DNA of 64,000 nucleotides from positions 1,932,501 to 1,996,500 of the forward strand of contig NZ_JAZIFY010000001.1 of NCBI RefSeq assembly GCF_036634195.1, in the 5' to 3' direction. This document shows positions 18,104 to 28,007 of the stretch, piece by piece. The stretch comes from Streptomyces sp. P9-A4 (GTDB lineage Bacteria > Actinomycetota > Actinomycetes > Streptomycetales > Streptomycetaceae). Under the pieces are notes generated by a model. It ran no database searches, had not been told where the DNA came from, and was given only the letters and a program-made list of their open reading frames with translations. The translations under genes and the position numbers were made by a program. Every line of letters begins with the position of its first letter. Within the stretch, counting starts at the first letter, position 1.

Positions 18104-19528
18104 ATGTCCGAGAAGCACGGGTTCCAGAACGCCGACGAGGTCAGCAAGTTCATCAAGGACAACGACGTCAAGATGGTCGACGTCCGGTTCTGCGACCTTC
18201 CGGGCGTGATGCAGCACTTCACGATCCCGGCGACGGCCTTCGACCCGGCGGAGGAGCTCGCCTTCGACGGCTCGTCGATCCGCGGTTTCCAGGCCATCCA
18301 CGAGTCCGACATGTCGCTCCGCGCCGACCTGTCGACGGCCCGTGTGGACCCCTTCCGCCGCGACAAGACGCTCAACATCAACTTCTTCATCCACGACCCG
18401 ATCACGGGCGAGCAGTACAGCCGTGACCCGCGGAACATCGCGAAGAAGGCCGAGGCGTACCTCGCGTCCACCGGCATCGCCGACACCGCGTACTTCGGCC
18501 CCGAGGCCGAGTTCTACGTCTTCGACTCGGTGCGCTTCGAGACCTCGGCGAACCAGGGCTTCTACCACATCGACTCCGAGGCCGGCGCCTGGAACACCGG
18601 CTCGGAGGAGAACAACCGCGGCTACAAGGTCCGCTACAAGGGCGGTTACTTCCCGGCCCCGCCGGTCGACCACTTCGCCGACCTGCGCTCCGAGATCTCC
18701 CTGGAGCTGGAGAACGTCGGCCTCCAGGTCGAGCGCCAGCACCACGAGGTCGGCACCGCCGGCCAGGCCGAGATCAACTACAAGTTCAACACGCTGCTCG
18801 CCGCGGCCGACGACCTGATGCTCTTCAAGTACATCGTGAAGAACGTCGCCTGGCGCAACGGCAAGACCGCGACCTTCATGCCGAAGCCGATCTTCGGCGA
18901 CAACGGCTCGGGCATGCACGTCCACCAGTCGCTGTGGTCGAACGGCGACCCGCTGTTCTACGACGAGACCGGCTACGCCGGCCTCTCGGACATGGCCCGC
19001 TACTACATCGGCGGCATCCTCAAGCACGCGCCGTCGCTGCTCGCCTTCACCAACCCGACGGTGAACTCGTACCACCGCCTGGTCCCGGGCTTCGAGGCCC
19101 CGGTCAACATGGTGTACTCGCAGCGCAACCGCTCCGCCGCCATGCGCATCCCGATCACGGGCTCGAACCCGAAGGCCAAGCGCGTCGAGTTCCGCGCGCC
19201 GGACCCGTCCTCCAACCCGTACCTCGCCTTCTCGGCGCTGCTGCTCGCGGGCCTCGACGGCGTCAAGAACAAGATCGAGCCGATGGAGCCGATCGACAAG
19301 GACCTCTACGAGCTGGCTCCCGAGGAGCACGCCAACGTCCCCCAGGTCCCGACCAACCTGGAGGCCGTCCTCACCGCCCTGGAGGAGGACAACGAGTACC
19401 TCCAGGCCGGCGGCGTCTTCACCTCGGACCTGATCGAGACGTGGATCGACTACAAGCGCACGAACGAGATCGCCCCGATCCAGCTGCGCCCGCACCCGCA
19501 CGAGTTCGAGCTGTACTTCGACCTCTAA
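18104..19528 (+). CDS. glnA: Glutamine synthetase type I
   Basis: A 474-residue GSI-beta enzyme making glutamine from glutamate, ammonium and ATP; the native form is a cytosolic dodecamer. Visible landmarks are DGSS near residue 55, the metal-site segment EAEFYVF, the [13 protein letters not shown]-site segment and the adenylylation loop with Tyr402 ([11 protein letters not shown]), so GlnE-type adenylylation is expected. The ATG at 18104 follows TAGGAGGAG; the open frame reaches back to 17996, but that part overlaps the GlnR boxes and is not conserved. A strong hairpin ends the unit. Regulation by GlnR is indicated by the paired boxes. Confidence 0.98.
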   Translation: MSEKHGFQNADEVSKFIKDNDVKMVDVRFCDLPGVMQHFTIPATAFDPAEELAFDGSSIRGFQAIHESDMSLRADLSTARVDPFRRDKTLNINFFIHDPITGEQYSRDPRNIAKKAEAYLASTGIADTAYFGPEAEFYVFDSVRFETSANQGFYHIDSEAGAWNTGSEENNRGYKVRYKGGYFPAPPVDHFADLRSEISLELENVGLQVERQHHEVGTAGQAEINYKFNTLLAAADDLMLFKYIVKNVAWRNGKTATFMPKPIFGDNGSGMHVHQSLWSNGDPLFYDETGYAGLSDMARYYIGGILKHAPSLLAFTNPTVNSYHRLVPGFEAPVNMVYSQRNRSAAMRIPITGSNPKAKRVEFRAPDPSSNPYLAFSALLLAGLDGVKNKIEPMEPIDKDLYELAPEEHANVPQVPTNLEAVLTALEEDNEYLQAGGVFTSDLIETWIDYKRTNEIAPIQLRPHPHEFELYFDL

Positions 19529-19570
19529 AGGTCCTCCGACCCGCGGATCCGTCGTACGACACGCACATGG

Positions 19571-19608
19571 GGGCTGCCCCCTCCTCCCTCGGGAGGAGGG
19601 GGCAGCCC
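19571..19608. terminator. Very strong terminator between glnA and the accessory cassette
   Basis: An 18-bp perfect inverted repeat (19571-19588 and 19591-19608). It separates glnA from the convergent 1700-residue gene and marks the left edge of the accessory block. Confidence 0.9.
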
Positions 19609-19630
19609 TCGTTCGTGCGTGCTGACGGCC

Positions 19631-22600
19631 CTATGCCCGTCGGGCCGTGCGGGTGTCGGGGACGAACCAGGCGCGGGCCGCCTCCACATAGCCGTCCGCC
19701 TGGGCCGTGGGCCTGTCCAGCTGGGCCACCAGGTCGGTCTGCTGGGAGAGCAGCGCGGTGCGCAGGGCCGGGTCGTGCTCGGACATCCGCTGGAGGGCGG
19801 CGACCGCGCGGGCGCTGCACCTGCCGAGGCCGGGCCAGGAACCGTCCGGGGAGCGCAGCTCGTCGGTACGGCCCTCGGCCGACGCGTAGGCGTAGGCGAC
19901 GAAGACCGCGTGGGAGCCGGAGACCGCCGGGTCCACGATGTGCTCGGCCACGCCGCCGAGGGTCTCCCGGGTCCAGTTCTGGCGGGGCAGCCACATCGCG
20001 CCCCAGGCGGTGGCGTACGGGTAGGACGGGTTGGGGCTCCGCTTCGGGATCTGCGGGGAGAGCAGTCCGCCCTTGTTCATCGTGTGCAGGGAGTTCGCCA
20101 TCCAGCCGATCTCGTTCCAGTGCTTCGCCTCGTCGAGCACCACCTCGCGCCGTATCTGACCGTCGACGGCCTCGGCCACGGCGGGCGCCAGACGGTGGGC
20201 GAAGTCGGGCCGCACCCTGCGCGCGACGTCCAGCAGCACATCGACGGAGAAGGGGTTGAGCCGCTTCACCAGGGACTCGGGCGTCAGCTCCTCCAGTTCG
20301 TCGAGCAGCAGCCGTACGGGCTCCTCGGCTTCCGCCCTCACCAGCAGCGACAGCAGCGAGGGCAGGTGCATCAGGTCCCTCACCCGCGCGAATCCGAGCC
20401 TTCGGGCCAGCCGCTGCCCGGGGACGGCCGCCGCCAGCCGGCAGGCCCACTCGGCGTCCCAGATCAGGGCCAGCCGCAGGACGTCGGCGAGCGCGGCCGG
20501 GCTGGTCACCTGTCTGACCGTCGCCTCGTGCCGCTTGCGGAGGTTGTCCACCCACTTCGAGTGGATGCCGCCCGACCGCAGCCCGAGCGCCACCAGCTGA
20601 CGGACGACCTGGTACTGCTGGGTGGGGTGCTGGATGTGGGCGACCTCGCTGGTGAAGGCGTTCCACGCACCCGCCTTGCCCTGCAGGTCGCGCATCAGCG
20701 CGACGCCCTCGCCCGCGGACGCCCGCTCCACCGCCGTCAGCAGCCGGGCCGCCTCGACGGGGTCGTTGTACACGGCCTGGCGCACCTTGTCCCGCAGCAG
20801 GCTGTCCTTGCGCTTGCCCCGGGCGACCTCCTTGGCCCTCAGATACGCGAGGGTCTCCGCGGCGGTGGCTCCGTTCAGCCCGGCCAGTACGTTGATGACC
20901 TCGGTGACCTGGCTGGCGCTGGCCCCCCGGCTGATCTGCGCACCCCAGCGCCGGCCCACCGACTCCGGGGTCTCGGCGCCGTTCTTCCGCAGCACCCACA
21001 GCCCGGCGTCCTCCACCGGCACACCACCGTCGACCAGCGTCCTGGCGACCTCGCGGGCGCACAGCGCCGCCGACGAGGGCGAGGCGGAGGCCATCCGCTC
21101 GATGAAGACGGCCGCGTCGTGCTCGTTGACGTACTGGCTCGGCAGGCCCTGGTACATGGCGCGGCCGAGCTGGTGGAAGTAGCGCCGGGCGTCCGCGATG
21201 GGCGCGTCCTTCATGCCGTCGAAGAGCTTCTTGTCCGGCACGTGGCGGCCCAGCTTCTCCAGGAACTCCGCCCCGAACTCCTCGTCCTGCCCCAGCAGCA
21301 GCGCGGCCTGCGGGCCCCAGGGCCGCATCGAGCGGTTCAGCGCTCCGGCGACGACGTCCACGAACAGGTCGAGGCACTCCTCCCGGAAGGGGGCGTTGGC
21401 CTCCCAGATGCCCTTGATCAGGTGGTACTGGATGGAGATCCGCGGGTCCTCCTCCAGCCGGGCGCGCACCCAGTCCTTGCCGAGTTCCTCGGCGAGGAAC
21501 TGGCCGAAGCCCTTCTTCTCGGTCAGGAACAGCTCGTCGACGCGCGCCGTCGCCGACAGCAGCAGACCGGCGCCCTTGGCGTCCTGGTTGCCCCGCACCT
21601 GCTGGGCGAGGGCGCGCGCGAGACTGGCGTCGGGGCGCTCCGCGCGGTCGCCGTACAGCGCGTGGCGGGCGGTGTAGTCGTGGATCTCGCTGGTCGTCCG
21701 GAGCAGCAGGGCCGCGTCCGTCGGGGTCGCGGTGCGCAGGGCGTTGTGGATGGCGACGCCGAAGCCGTCGCCCTTGTTGATCTTCTTGTCGTTGAGCAGC
21801 TTGGTGACGAAGGCGAGCTGGTAGTCGCGGGCCTCCTCCAGCGCGTACCGCAGGTCCACCGCGTCGGCGTGCCGCAGCGCCTGCCGGATGCGCGTCTCGT
21901 GCCGTACGAAGACGACGTCCCAGTCCTCGTAGTCGGGGTCGTAGCGTGCCCGCAGGACGAGGGACGCGACGTACAGCGCGATGCCGCGGGCGGGATCGGG
22001 GTCGTGTTCGAGGAGCTTGCGGACCTCGGCCTCGTTCTGGACCCAGGAGGCGTACTCCGGATTGCCGATGTCGTTGCCGGCGCGGCGCACCAGGCGTTCG
22101 ACCCGGCTGACCGTGCGGTAGTCGAGGGCCTTGTCGGGGTTGAGGCGGATCAGGGTCTCCGATCCGCGCCTGGCCACGATCTCGTCGAGGCGCGGATCGT
22201 GGAAGCGGCTGAGCTGCTCCAGCACGCTGTAGAGCCCGTCACCGGCCCTCGGCCTGGCCGCCAGCAGGTCCTCGAACCTCTCCACCATCCACTCGGCGAG
22301 AGTGTCGAACTGGGAGTCGCTGAAACGGTGCCGGTGCCTGTGGATCGCGCGGATCACGGCCAGCAGGTCGCGTGCGGACCGCAGGGTGATCTCCGGCAGC
22401 CGCGCCACGAGGGTCTTGAGCAGCTTGCCGATCACCTTCTCGCCGAGTGAGGAGTCCATCGCGAGCAGCACCAGCGCGATGCCCACCGGCGAGGCGTTCC
22501 GCCGCCACCTGGCGAAGTCGTCCTCGTGCTCGGGGTCGAGCAGGCGCTCCGCGAGGGTCCGGCAGGTGCGCTCGTCGTACAGGCGCGCGCCGCGGAGCAC

Positions 22601-24733
22601 GGGCAGCAGCCCGCTGCGGCGGTCCTCCAGGTCGCGGAAGAGTTCCTTGGCGACGAGGTCGGCGACCTGCTCGTGGCGGCGCGGCCGGCCGGCCTCCTCG
22701 GGGTGGACGAGCTCGGCGTGGGCGTCCAGGATCGTGCGGCAGTCGACGTGGCTGGGGAAGCGGAGCCGGTCGGGGGCTCCGTCCGGGGCGGCACCGATCC
22801 TAAAAAGGGGGGCGCGCTCCTCCTCGGGGACGGCCACGTTCCCGCCGAGCAGGGAGACGGCCGCGACGACGGCGGCCAGGTCCTGTGTGTCGGCCCCCAG
22901 TTCGGGGTCGTTGAAGGTCTGCCGCAGTTCCTCCTCCAGGCGCTCGGGCTTGTCGTTCCCGCCCCGGTAGTGGCACAGCCCCTTGACGAAGCGGCTGAGG
23001 TCGTGGACGCAGCGGCGCGCCAGGGCCTCGATGAAGCGGGCGTTCCCGGCGACCTCGTCCCCGTGGATCTGCCGGGCGCGGAAGGCCAGGTCGAGGAGGG
23101 CGGCGGGGCGGACGACGGAGTGGACGACGGTGAGGTTCGCCGCCTGCCAGTCGTGGTTCGAGTTGATGTCGTACTCGAGGCAGGCGAGCACGCTGACGCC
23201 GAGCTCCGCCGACACGGCGGGCAGCACGTGGTCGACGTCCGTCTCGCCCATCGGCCGGATGGCGTCGAGGATGACCACGGGGCAGCCGGAGTCCGGCTGT
23301 TCCGGGGCTCCGAGACTGCCGAGGGCGTGCCGTACGACTCCGGCGAGGACGTCACCGCTCGGGAACGCCCGGTCGTCGGGGACGAGCACGATCACCCGCC
23401 GCCCGGTCTCGGCGAGCGCCCGTGCCGTGCAGCGGGCGATACAGGTCTTCCCGGAGCCGGACGGCCCTCCCAGGACGGCCACCTTGCGCTCCGGTTCCTG
23501 GAAGATCGCCACGAGGCTGTCGACCTGGTCGGTGCGGATGTCGGGGAGTTGCTGCCGGTCGGGCTGTGTCCGTGTCCAGTCGTAGAGGCTCCAGCCGGTG
23601 GCGCTCAGGGCGCTCGTGTGCCAGTTCCGCGTCCAGGCGTCCCAGGCCTCGCCCCAGTAGGCGCGGGCCGCGCCCGCCAGGGTGAGACCGGGGTCCGCGA
23701 CCGCGAGCGTCGGGGCCGGGTCCCCGGCGGAGGTACGGAACCAGCCGCCGTGGCCGGGATGGACGAGCGCGCCGCCGCCGGCTCCGGCGCGCAGGGCCGC
23801 CTCGGCGGGGTCCATGGCCTGGAACTGCGTCGTCGGGTTGAGGTGGGGCAGCGCGTACGCGCCGGCGGCGAGCACGCGGGGCGCGGGGTAGGGCAGTTCG
23901 GGGGCGCCGAGGGTCCGTGACAGCAGCCGGAGGGCGGCGGGCAGGGTCACGGTGGTGTCGTCGACGCGGGTCGGCGGCAGCAGGCCGGGGACCGCCAGCT
24001 TCGGCTTCGGGTCCCCCACGAGTTCCTCGTCGATCCCCAGCTGGAAGAGCAGGGTCCGTACGGGCTCGGCGCCGCTGTCGGAGGCCCTGTTGGTGGCCGG
24101 GGTGACGGAGCTCCACTTCCTGGTGATGCGGGCCAGCTCCCGGACCGCGTCGTCGTGGCCCATGGCGGTGTCGCCGGTCTTGCTCTCCAGGACGAACCGG
24201 GCCGCCCAGGCCGTGGGGGGCAGGTCCGGATCGGCGGCGGGGTGGAGGACGGTGACGTCCAGGTGGGTGGCGGAGGTGGCCTCGGGGGCGGTTGCCTCCC
24301 TGGTGGCGTCCTTCCCGGGTCCCGAGGCGTCCCGCTCGGGGACGTACGGGCCGCTGTCGGGTGAGCAGACCCATTCGTACAGCTGGGAGAGGTCGTCCTC
24401 CAGGCCCTCGACGGCCTGGAGGTGCGTCACCAGCTCGGCGTACGGGCCCTCGCAGGCCTTCGGGTCCGAGAGCAGGTCGACGAGGAGTTCGAGGCCGACG
24501 CGTCCGGAGCCATCGGTCACGAACCGGTCCGGGACGCCCAGCGCCGCGCCGCGCAGCCCCTTGCGCTCCGCTTCCTGGAGCAGGGGCCGGACCCCCTGGG
24601 TGTGGAGTTGTCCGAGCAGGACGCCGAAGGGCGTGCGCGGCGCGTCCTCCTGACGCTTCGCCAGGACGGCGTCGAGGGCGAGCAGCGCGCCGATGACACC
24701 CTCGCGTGCCGAGACGGAGTCGAGAGCCGTCAT
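19631..24733 (-). CDS. Giant STAND-like P-loop NTPase with a long helical C-terminus
   Basis: A 1700-residue protein with no close relative that I recognise. Residues 1-400 are a mixed region without a known motif. A P-loop follows: Walker A GGPSGSGKT (422-430) after KVAVLG, and a probable Walker B CPVVILDAI (484-492). Residues about 560-1700 are almost entirely charged and Leu-rich amphipathic helices, as in HEAT/TPR-like solenoids (for example ARDLLAVIRAIHRHRHRF, EVARTLVDGGVPVEDAGLWV). There is no signal peptide or membrane helix. GAGGAGG precedes the ATG, and only 25 bases separate it from the caspase gene upstream, so they share an operon. The layout (variable N-terminus, NTPase, solenoid sensor) is that of STAND-type conflict or defence proteins; this is inference from architecture. 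Confidence 0.85.
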   Translation of the reverse strand: MTALDSVSAREGVIGALLALDAVLAKRQEDAPRTPFGVLLGQLHTQGVRPLLQEAERKGLRGAALGVPDRFVTDGSGRVGLELLVDLLSDPKACEGPYAELVTHLQAVEGLEDDLSQLYEWVCSPDSGPYVPERDASGPGKDATREATAPEATSATHLDVTVLHPAADPDLPPTAWAARFVLESKTGDTAMGHDDAVRELARITRKWSSVTPATNRASDSGAEPVRTLLFQLGIDEELVGDPKPKLAVPGLLPPTRVDDTTVTLPAALRLLSRTLGAPELPYPAPRVLAAGAYALPHLNPTTQFQAMDPAEAALRAGAGGGALVHPGHGGWFRTSAGDPAPTLAVADPGLTLAGAARAYWGEAWDAWTRNWHTSALSATGWSLYDWTRTQPDRQQLPDIRTDQVDSLVAIFQEPERKVAVLGGPSGSGKTCIARCTARALAETGRRVIVLVPDDRAFPSGDVLAGVVRHALGSLGAPEQPDSGCPVVILDAIRPMGETDVDHVLPAVSAELGVSVLACLEYDINSNHDWQAANLTVVHSVVRPAALLDLAFRARQIHGDEVAGNARFIEALARRCVHDLSRFVKGLCHYRGGNDKPERLEEELRQTFNDPELGADTQDLAAVVAAVSLLGGNVAVPEEERAPLFRIGAAPDGAPDRLRFPSHVDCRTILDAHAELVHPEEAGRPRRHEQVADLVAKELFRDLEDRRSGLLPVLRGARLYDERTCRTLAERLLDPEHEDDFARWRRNASPVGIALVLLAMDSSLGEKVIGKLLKTLVARLPEITLRSARDLLAVIRAIHRHRHRFSDSQFDTLAEWMVERFEDLLAARPRAGDGLYSVLEQLSRFHDPRLDEIVARRGSETLIRLNPDKALDYRTVSRVERLVRRAGNDIGNPEYASWVQNEAEVRKLLEHDPDPARGIALYVASLVLRARYDPDYEDWDVVFVRHETRIRQALRHADAVDLRYALEEARDYQLAFVTKLLNDKKINKGDGFGVAIHNALRTATPTDAALLLRTTSEIHDYTARHALYGDRAERPDASLARALAQQVRGNQDAKGAGLLLSATARVDELFLTEKKGFGQFLAEELGKDWVRARLEEDPRISIQYHLIKGIWEANAPFREECLDLFVDVVAGALNRSMRPWGPQAALLLGQDEEFGAEFLEKLGRHVPDKKLFDGMKDAPIADARRYFHQLGRAMYQGLPSQYVNEHDAAVFIERMASASPSSAALCAREVARTLVDGGVPVEDAGLWVLRKNGAETPESVGRRWGAQISRGASASQVTEVINVLAGLNGATAAETLAYLRAKEVARGKRKDSLLRDKVRQAVYNDPVEAARLLTAVERASAGEGVALMRDLQGKAGAWNAFTSEVAHIQHPTQQYQVVRQLVALGLRSGGIHSKWVDNLRKRHEATVRQVTSPAALADVLRLALIWDAEWACRLAAAVPGQRLARRLGFARVRDLMHLPSLLSLLVRAEAEEPVRLLLDELEELTPESLVKRLNPFSVDVLLDVARRVRPDFAHRLAPAVAEAVDGQIRREVVLDEAKHWNEIGWMANSLHTMNKGGLLSPQIPKRSPNPSYPYATAWGAMWLPRQNWTRETLGGVAEHIVDPAVSGSHAVFVAYAYASAEGRTDELRSPDGSWPGLGRCSARAVAALQRMSEHDPALRTALLSQQTDLVAQLDRPTAQADGYVEAARAWFVPDTRTARRA

Positions 24734-24758
24734 CTTGCCTCCTCACTGCGGTCGGTCC

Positions 24759-27700
24759 TCAGGAACGGGTCGGCGCCGGCCGGGGCGGGTCCGGGTCGGC
24801 CGGATCCGGTCGGGGCGCGTCGGGGCTGACGTCGAGGCAGAACACCCCTCGTACGTCGGTCACCACCAGGCGGGAGCCGTACGCGTCGAAGGCGAGCGCG
24901 ATCGGCTGGTCCGGCAGCGGCAGCCGGGGTGTCGGGCGTTCGTCGCCGGACGTGATCGGGCGGATGCACAGCCAGGGGTACTTCGCGTCCCCGGCCGCCG
25001 CCGCCAGGCTGTCGCCGACGGCGAGCGCGACGGCTCCGTCACGCGCGGCGGGCAGGTCGAGCCCCCGCGTCCCCCGGCTCTCGTCCCACACGAACAGCCC
25101 GCCGCCCTGGTCGAGCATCGCCACGGTGCGGCCGGTCGACGACACCACGGCGTGCCGCGTCGCGGGCATGAGCAGCGGCTGACGTCGTACCGCCGCCACT
25201 CCCGTGTCCTGGACGCGGGCGGTCACGGTGCCGAACTCGGTGGTGGCGACGAGCCGTACGTCACCGGCCGGGCCGCCCAGGTGGACCTGGGTCACCCGGC
25301 TCGATCCCGGCACGGCGAACGACCTGGCCCGCCCGGTGGCGTCCGGTTCGACGACCTCGATCCGCGCGCCCCTGGCGACGGCGAGCAGCCCGTCGCCGTG
25401 CAGCGAGATCGCCGTGGCCCCGTCCAGGGCGGCCAGCGGCTCCGGGTCCCGGCCCGAGAGCGGTCGCCACAGCAGTCCCGCGCCGTCCGCGACGAGCGCG
25501 ACGACGGGTTCACCGTCGACGACGGCGAGCGCCATGTGCGTGGCGATGCCGTCCTCCTCGGACCGCACCGCCTCGGCCAGCGGGGCGCCGTCCGCCAGCT
25601 TCCACAGCCGGACGGACGCGTCGCCGTGGGTGGTCACCACGAAACCGTCGCCGTCCGCACCGCCCGCGACCGCGAGGAGGTCGGGTACGGCCACCTCGTC
25701 CTTGGGGGTGGCCCACAGGATGTCGACCCCGGCGCCGGAGCCGCGCGGGTCCAGATCGCGTCCGTCCTCCCCGGCTCTGAGGAGGGAGAGCTTCAGCTGG
25801 AACGCCCGCTCAGCAGGGTGGAGTCCGGGCTTCTGGGTCCGTACGCCCGCACCGACCGCGTCCGGCAGGGCGTGTCGCCCTCCGTCCCGCAGCTGTCGGG
25901 CGAGGGCGCCGGCGGGCAGCGCGTTCCAGAAGGCCGGCGAGGAGAATTCGGCGGCGAAGTCCTGGCGGTAGTGCCGGGCGACGTCCCCGAACAGGGCGGT
26001 CAGCGCCGTGTCGGCGGCCCAGTCGATGCCGGACCCCTCGGACGCGTGGACGGGCAGGCACTCCCGTACGGCCTCGGCGAACTCCGACCCGGAGGGCTGC
26101 GGTGCGAAGGGGGTGGCGAGGCGCCACGCGGGGGGCTGCGGGGCGGGGCGTGAGCCGCTTCCCCTGCGGGTGCCCTCACCCGTACCGCTGCCCTTGCCCG
26201 TCCCGCTGCCCGCGGTGTCCGTCACCGAGTCGCCCAGCAGTTCCGCGGCCTCCCTCGCGTCCTCCGGGCCGTACGTCCCGCCGGAGCGGTCCGAGGCCGT
26301 GGCGAGGGCCGCCCAGCGCTCGGCGGTCAGCCCGGCCTCGTGCCCGCACGCGGCCGCCGTCCGTACCGGCTCCAGCATCGCCCGGCGCCAGGCGTCCGAG
26401 TGGTCCCGGGCTCCGAGCAGGCTCAGATGGAAGTTCCGCAGCCGCTTTCCCGCCGCGTCCCGCGCGCGCGCCGCGCCGTCGCCGTCGGGCGGGGTGCGGA
26501 GGAACTCGTCGACCGCGCGGACCGCCGCTCCGAAGTGTCCGTGGCAGGCGGCGGCGATCGCGCCGACGCCCCTCCGGGAAGGGGTTCCGGGGGTGCCCCG
26601 GCCGGCCGTCGAAGCATGGCGCAGGCGGGCGTCGACATAGGCGCGGACGCCCTCGTCGTCGGTGCCGAGCTGGAAGACCGGCAGCTGGCGGTCCTGCCAC
26701 ACCTCGTCGGCGGCCAGGTCGTGACCGGCCGAGGCGATGACGGTGGTCCGCGCGTACTCGGCGAGCGGGTCGAGCAGGTCCGTGACCAGGGCCGCGGGCC
26801 CGTCGTCGGCCAGGTGGAGGTCGTCCACCAGTACGGTCCGGGGAGGCAGCGCCTCCAGGGCCTCGCACAGCTCGTCCGGCGTCGGGGTGCCCCCCAGGCC
26901 GAGGCCGAGCGCCCGGTCGATCCCCCGGGCCAGGCTCGACACGGTGGCGTCCTGGGCGGACACCAGCGCGTGCACGGAGTCGTCCGGGAGGATCAGGCCA
27001 CCGCTCCGGCGCCGGGCGACGGGCGGCAACCGCCGCCGCCACTCGGGCTTCCCGCACACGGCCAGATGCCCCAGCAGCGCGCTCTTGCCGACCCCGGCCG
27101 CGCCCCGCAGGATGAGCGGCCCGGCCGGTCCGCCGCCGGCGATGAACTCGCGGAGACGCCGCTGCTCCTCGGCCCGGCCGGAGAAGTACCAGCCCTCCTG
27201 CCGCGGTTGGCTCCGGCCGCGTGCGAGGTGGGACCACTCGTCGAGGCCGCGGTCGAGCCAGTCGGGGGAGGTTCGGGGCATGTACGCCGGATCGGGCAGC
27301 GCGCGGCAGCTCCCGCGGCCGGCGGAGTACACCCAGACCTCCTGCTCGGCCGTCGGCAGGTGGCTGTTGACCCGCTCCACGAGGACCGTGGGCTCGATGA
27401 ACTCCGACGTGCCGGGGCTCTGTTCGAGAGTCCTGGCGAAGGCGCGGGCGAAGGCGAGCTGTCCGGCCTGCTGTGTCCTGCGAGCCGTCGCGATCACCCA
27501 GGCGTCGTAGTCGACGTGCCCGACGGCGGACTGACTCCGGAGGGTCTCCATGGCGTCGGCCGCGCCGGGCCCGGAGTAGCAGGCGTCGAGAACGAGGACC
27601 GCCTGGTCGAAGAGGGTCTTCCTGAGTTCTTCGCCCCCGTACAAGGCGTCCATGATGTCCGCCGGCTCAAGGAGTCTCTTCTTCCACGGCGTGTACGTCG

Positions 27701-28007
27701 GCAGGGCCAGGCCCCACGTGGAGTCCCCCTTCCGCTCGCCGTGTCCCGTGCAGTAGACGAACAGCGACAGCGGCGGCTCCTGCTCACCGCTGCTCACCGT
27801 CTCCAGCCAGTCACCGAGGTCGTCGCACACCTCGTGCAGGCCCCGCTCCCCCGGGGCTCCCCCGGGCCTGCGGATCTCCCGCATCCCCAGATCCTGGAGC
27901 GTGCGGCGCATCGACTTCAGTTCGTGCGGTACGTGTTCGAGCCGCGCCAGGCCGCTGCCCTCGCCGTATTCGCCCTCCCCGGCCAGGAGGAACCACCGCT
28001 CACCCAA
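24759..28007 (-). CDS. Caspase-like protease fused to an NTPase and a beta-propeller
   Basis: A 1082-residue multidomain protein. Residues 1-235 are a caspase/metacaspase-like (peptidase C14) domain: catalytic His89 in YCTGHGERKG and Cys143 in LVLDACYSGPG. Residues about 275-560 are an NTPase: Walker A GAAGVGKS (302-309), Walker B VLVDDLHLAD (392-401). A Gly/Ser-rich linker lies near residue 615. From about 790 to 1065 are repeated blade-like segments (FVVTTHGDASVRLWKLADG, PVVALVADGAGLLWRPLSG, RTVAMLDQGGGLFVWDES) of a WD40-type propeller, then a Pro/Asp tail. The likely start is TTG at 28007, overlapping the end of the upstream hydrolase by eight bases (TTGGGTGA); no other start keeps the first caspase strand. 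A sensor (propeller), switch (NTPase) and effector (protease) in one chain suggests a stress or phage-triggered self-destruct protein. Confidence 0.88.
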   Translation of the reverse strand: MGERWFLLAGEGEYGEGSGLARLEHVPHELKSMRRTLQDLGMREIRRPGGAPGERGLHEVCDDLGDWLETVSSGEQEPPLSLFVYCTGHGERKGDSTWGLALPTYTPWKKRLLEPADIMDALYGGEELRKTLFDQAVLVLDACYSGPGAADAMETLRSQSAVGHVDYDAWVIATARRTQQAGQLAFARAFARTLEQSPGTSEFIEPTVLVERVNSHLPTAEQEVWVYSAGRGSCRALPDPAYMPRTSPDWLDRGLDEWSHLARGRSQPRQEGWYFSGRAEEQRRLREFIAGGGPAGPLILRGAAGVGKSALLGHLAVCGKPEWRRRLPPVARRRSGGLILPDDSVHALVSAQDATVSSLARGIDRALGLGLGGTPTPDELCEALEALPPRTVLVDDLHLADDGPAALVTDLLDPLAEYARTTVIASAGHDLAADEVWQDRQLPVFQLGTDDEGVRAYVDARLRHASTAGRGTPGTPSRRGVGAIAAACHGHFGAAVRAVDEFLRTPPDGDGAARARDAAGKRLRNFHLSLLGARDHSDAWRRAMLEPVRTAAACGHEAGLTAERWAALATASDRSGGTYGPEDAREAAELLGDSVTDTAGSGTGKGSGTGEGTRRGSGSRPAPQPPAWRLATPFAPQPSGSEFAEAVRECLPVHASEGSGIDWAADTALTALFGDVARHYRQDFAAEFSSPAFWNALPAGALARQLRDGGRHALPDAVGAGVRTQKPGLHPAERAFQLKLSLLRAGEDGRDLDPRGSGAGVDILWATPKDEVAVPDLLAVAGGADGDGFVVTTHGDASVRLWKLADGAPLAEAVRSEEDGIATHMALAVVDGEPVVALVADGAGLLWRPLSGRDPEPLAALDGATAISLHGDGLLAVARGARIEVVEPDATGRARSFAVPGSSRVTQVHLGGPAGDVRLVATTEFGTVTARVQDTGVAAVRRQPLLMPATRHAVVSSTGRTVAMLDQGGGLFVWDESRGTRGLDLPAARDGAVALAVGDSLAAAAGDAKYPWLCIRPITSGDERPTPRLPLPDQPIALAFDAYGSRLVVTDVRGVFCLDVSPDAPRPDPADPDPPRPAPTRS

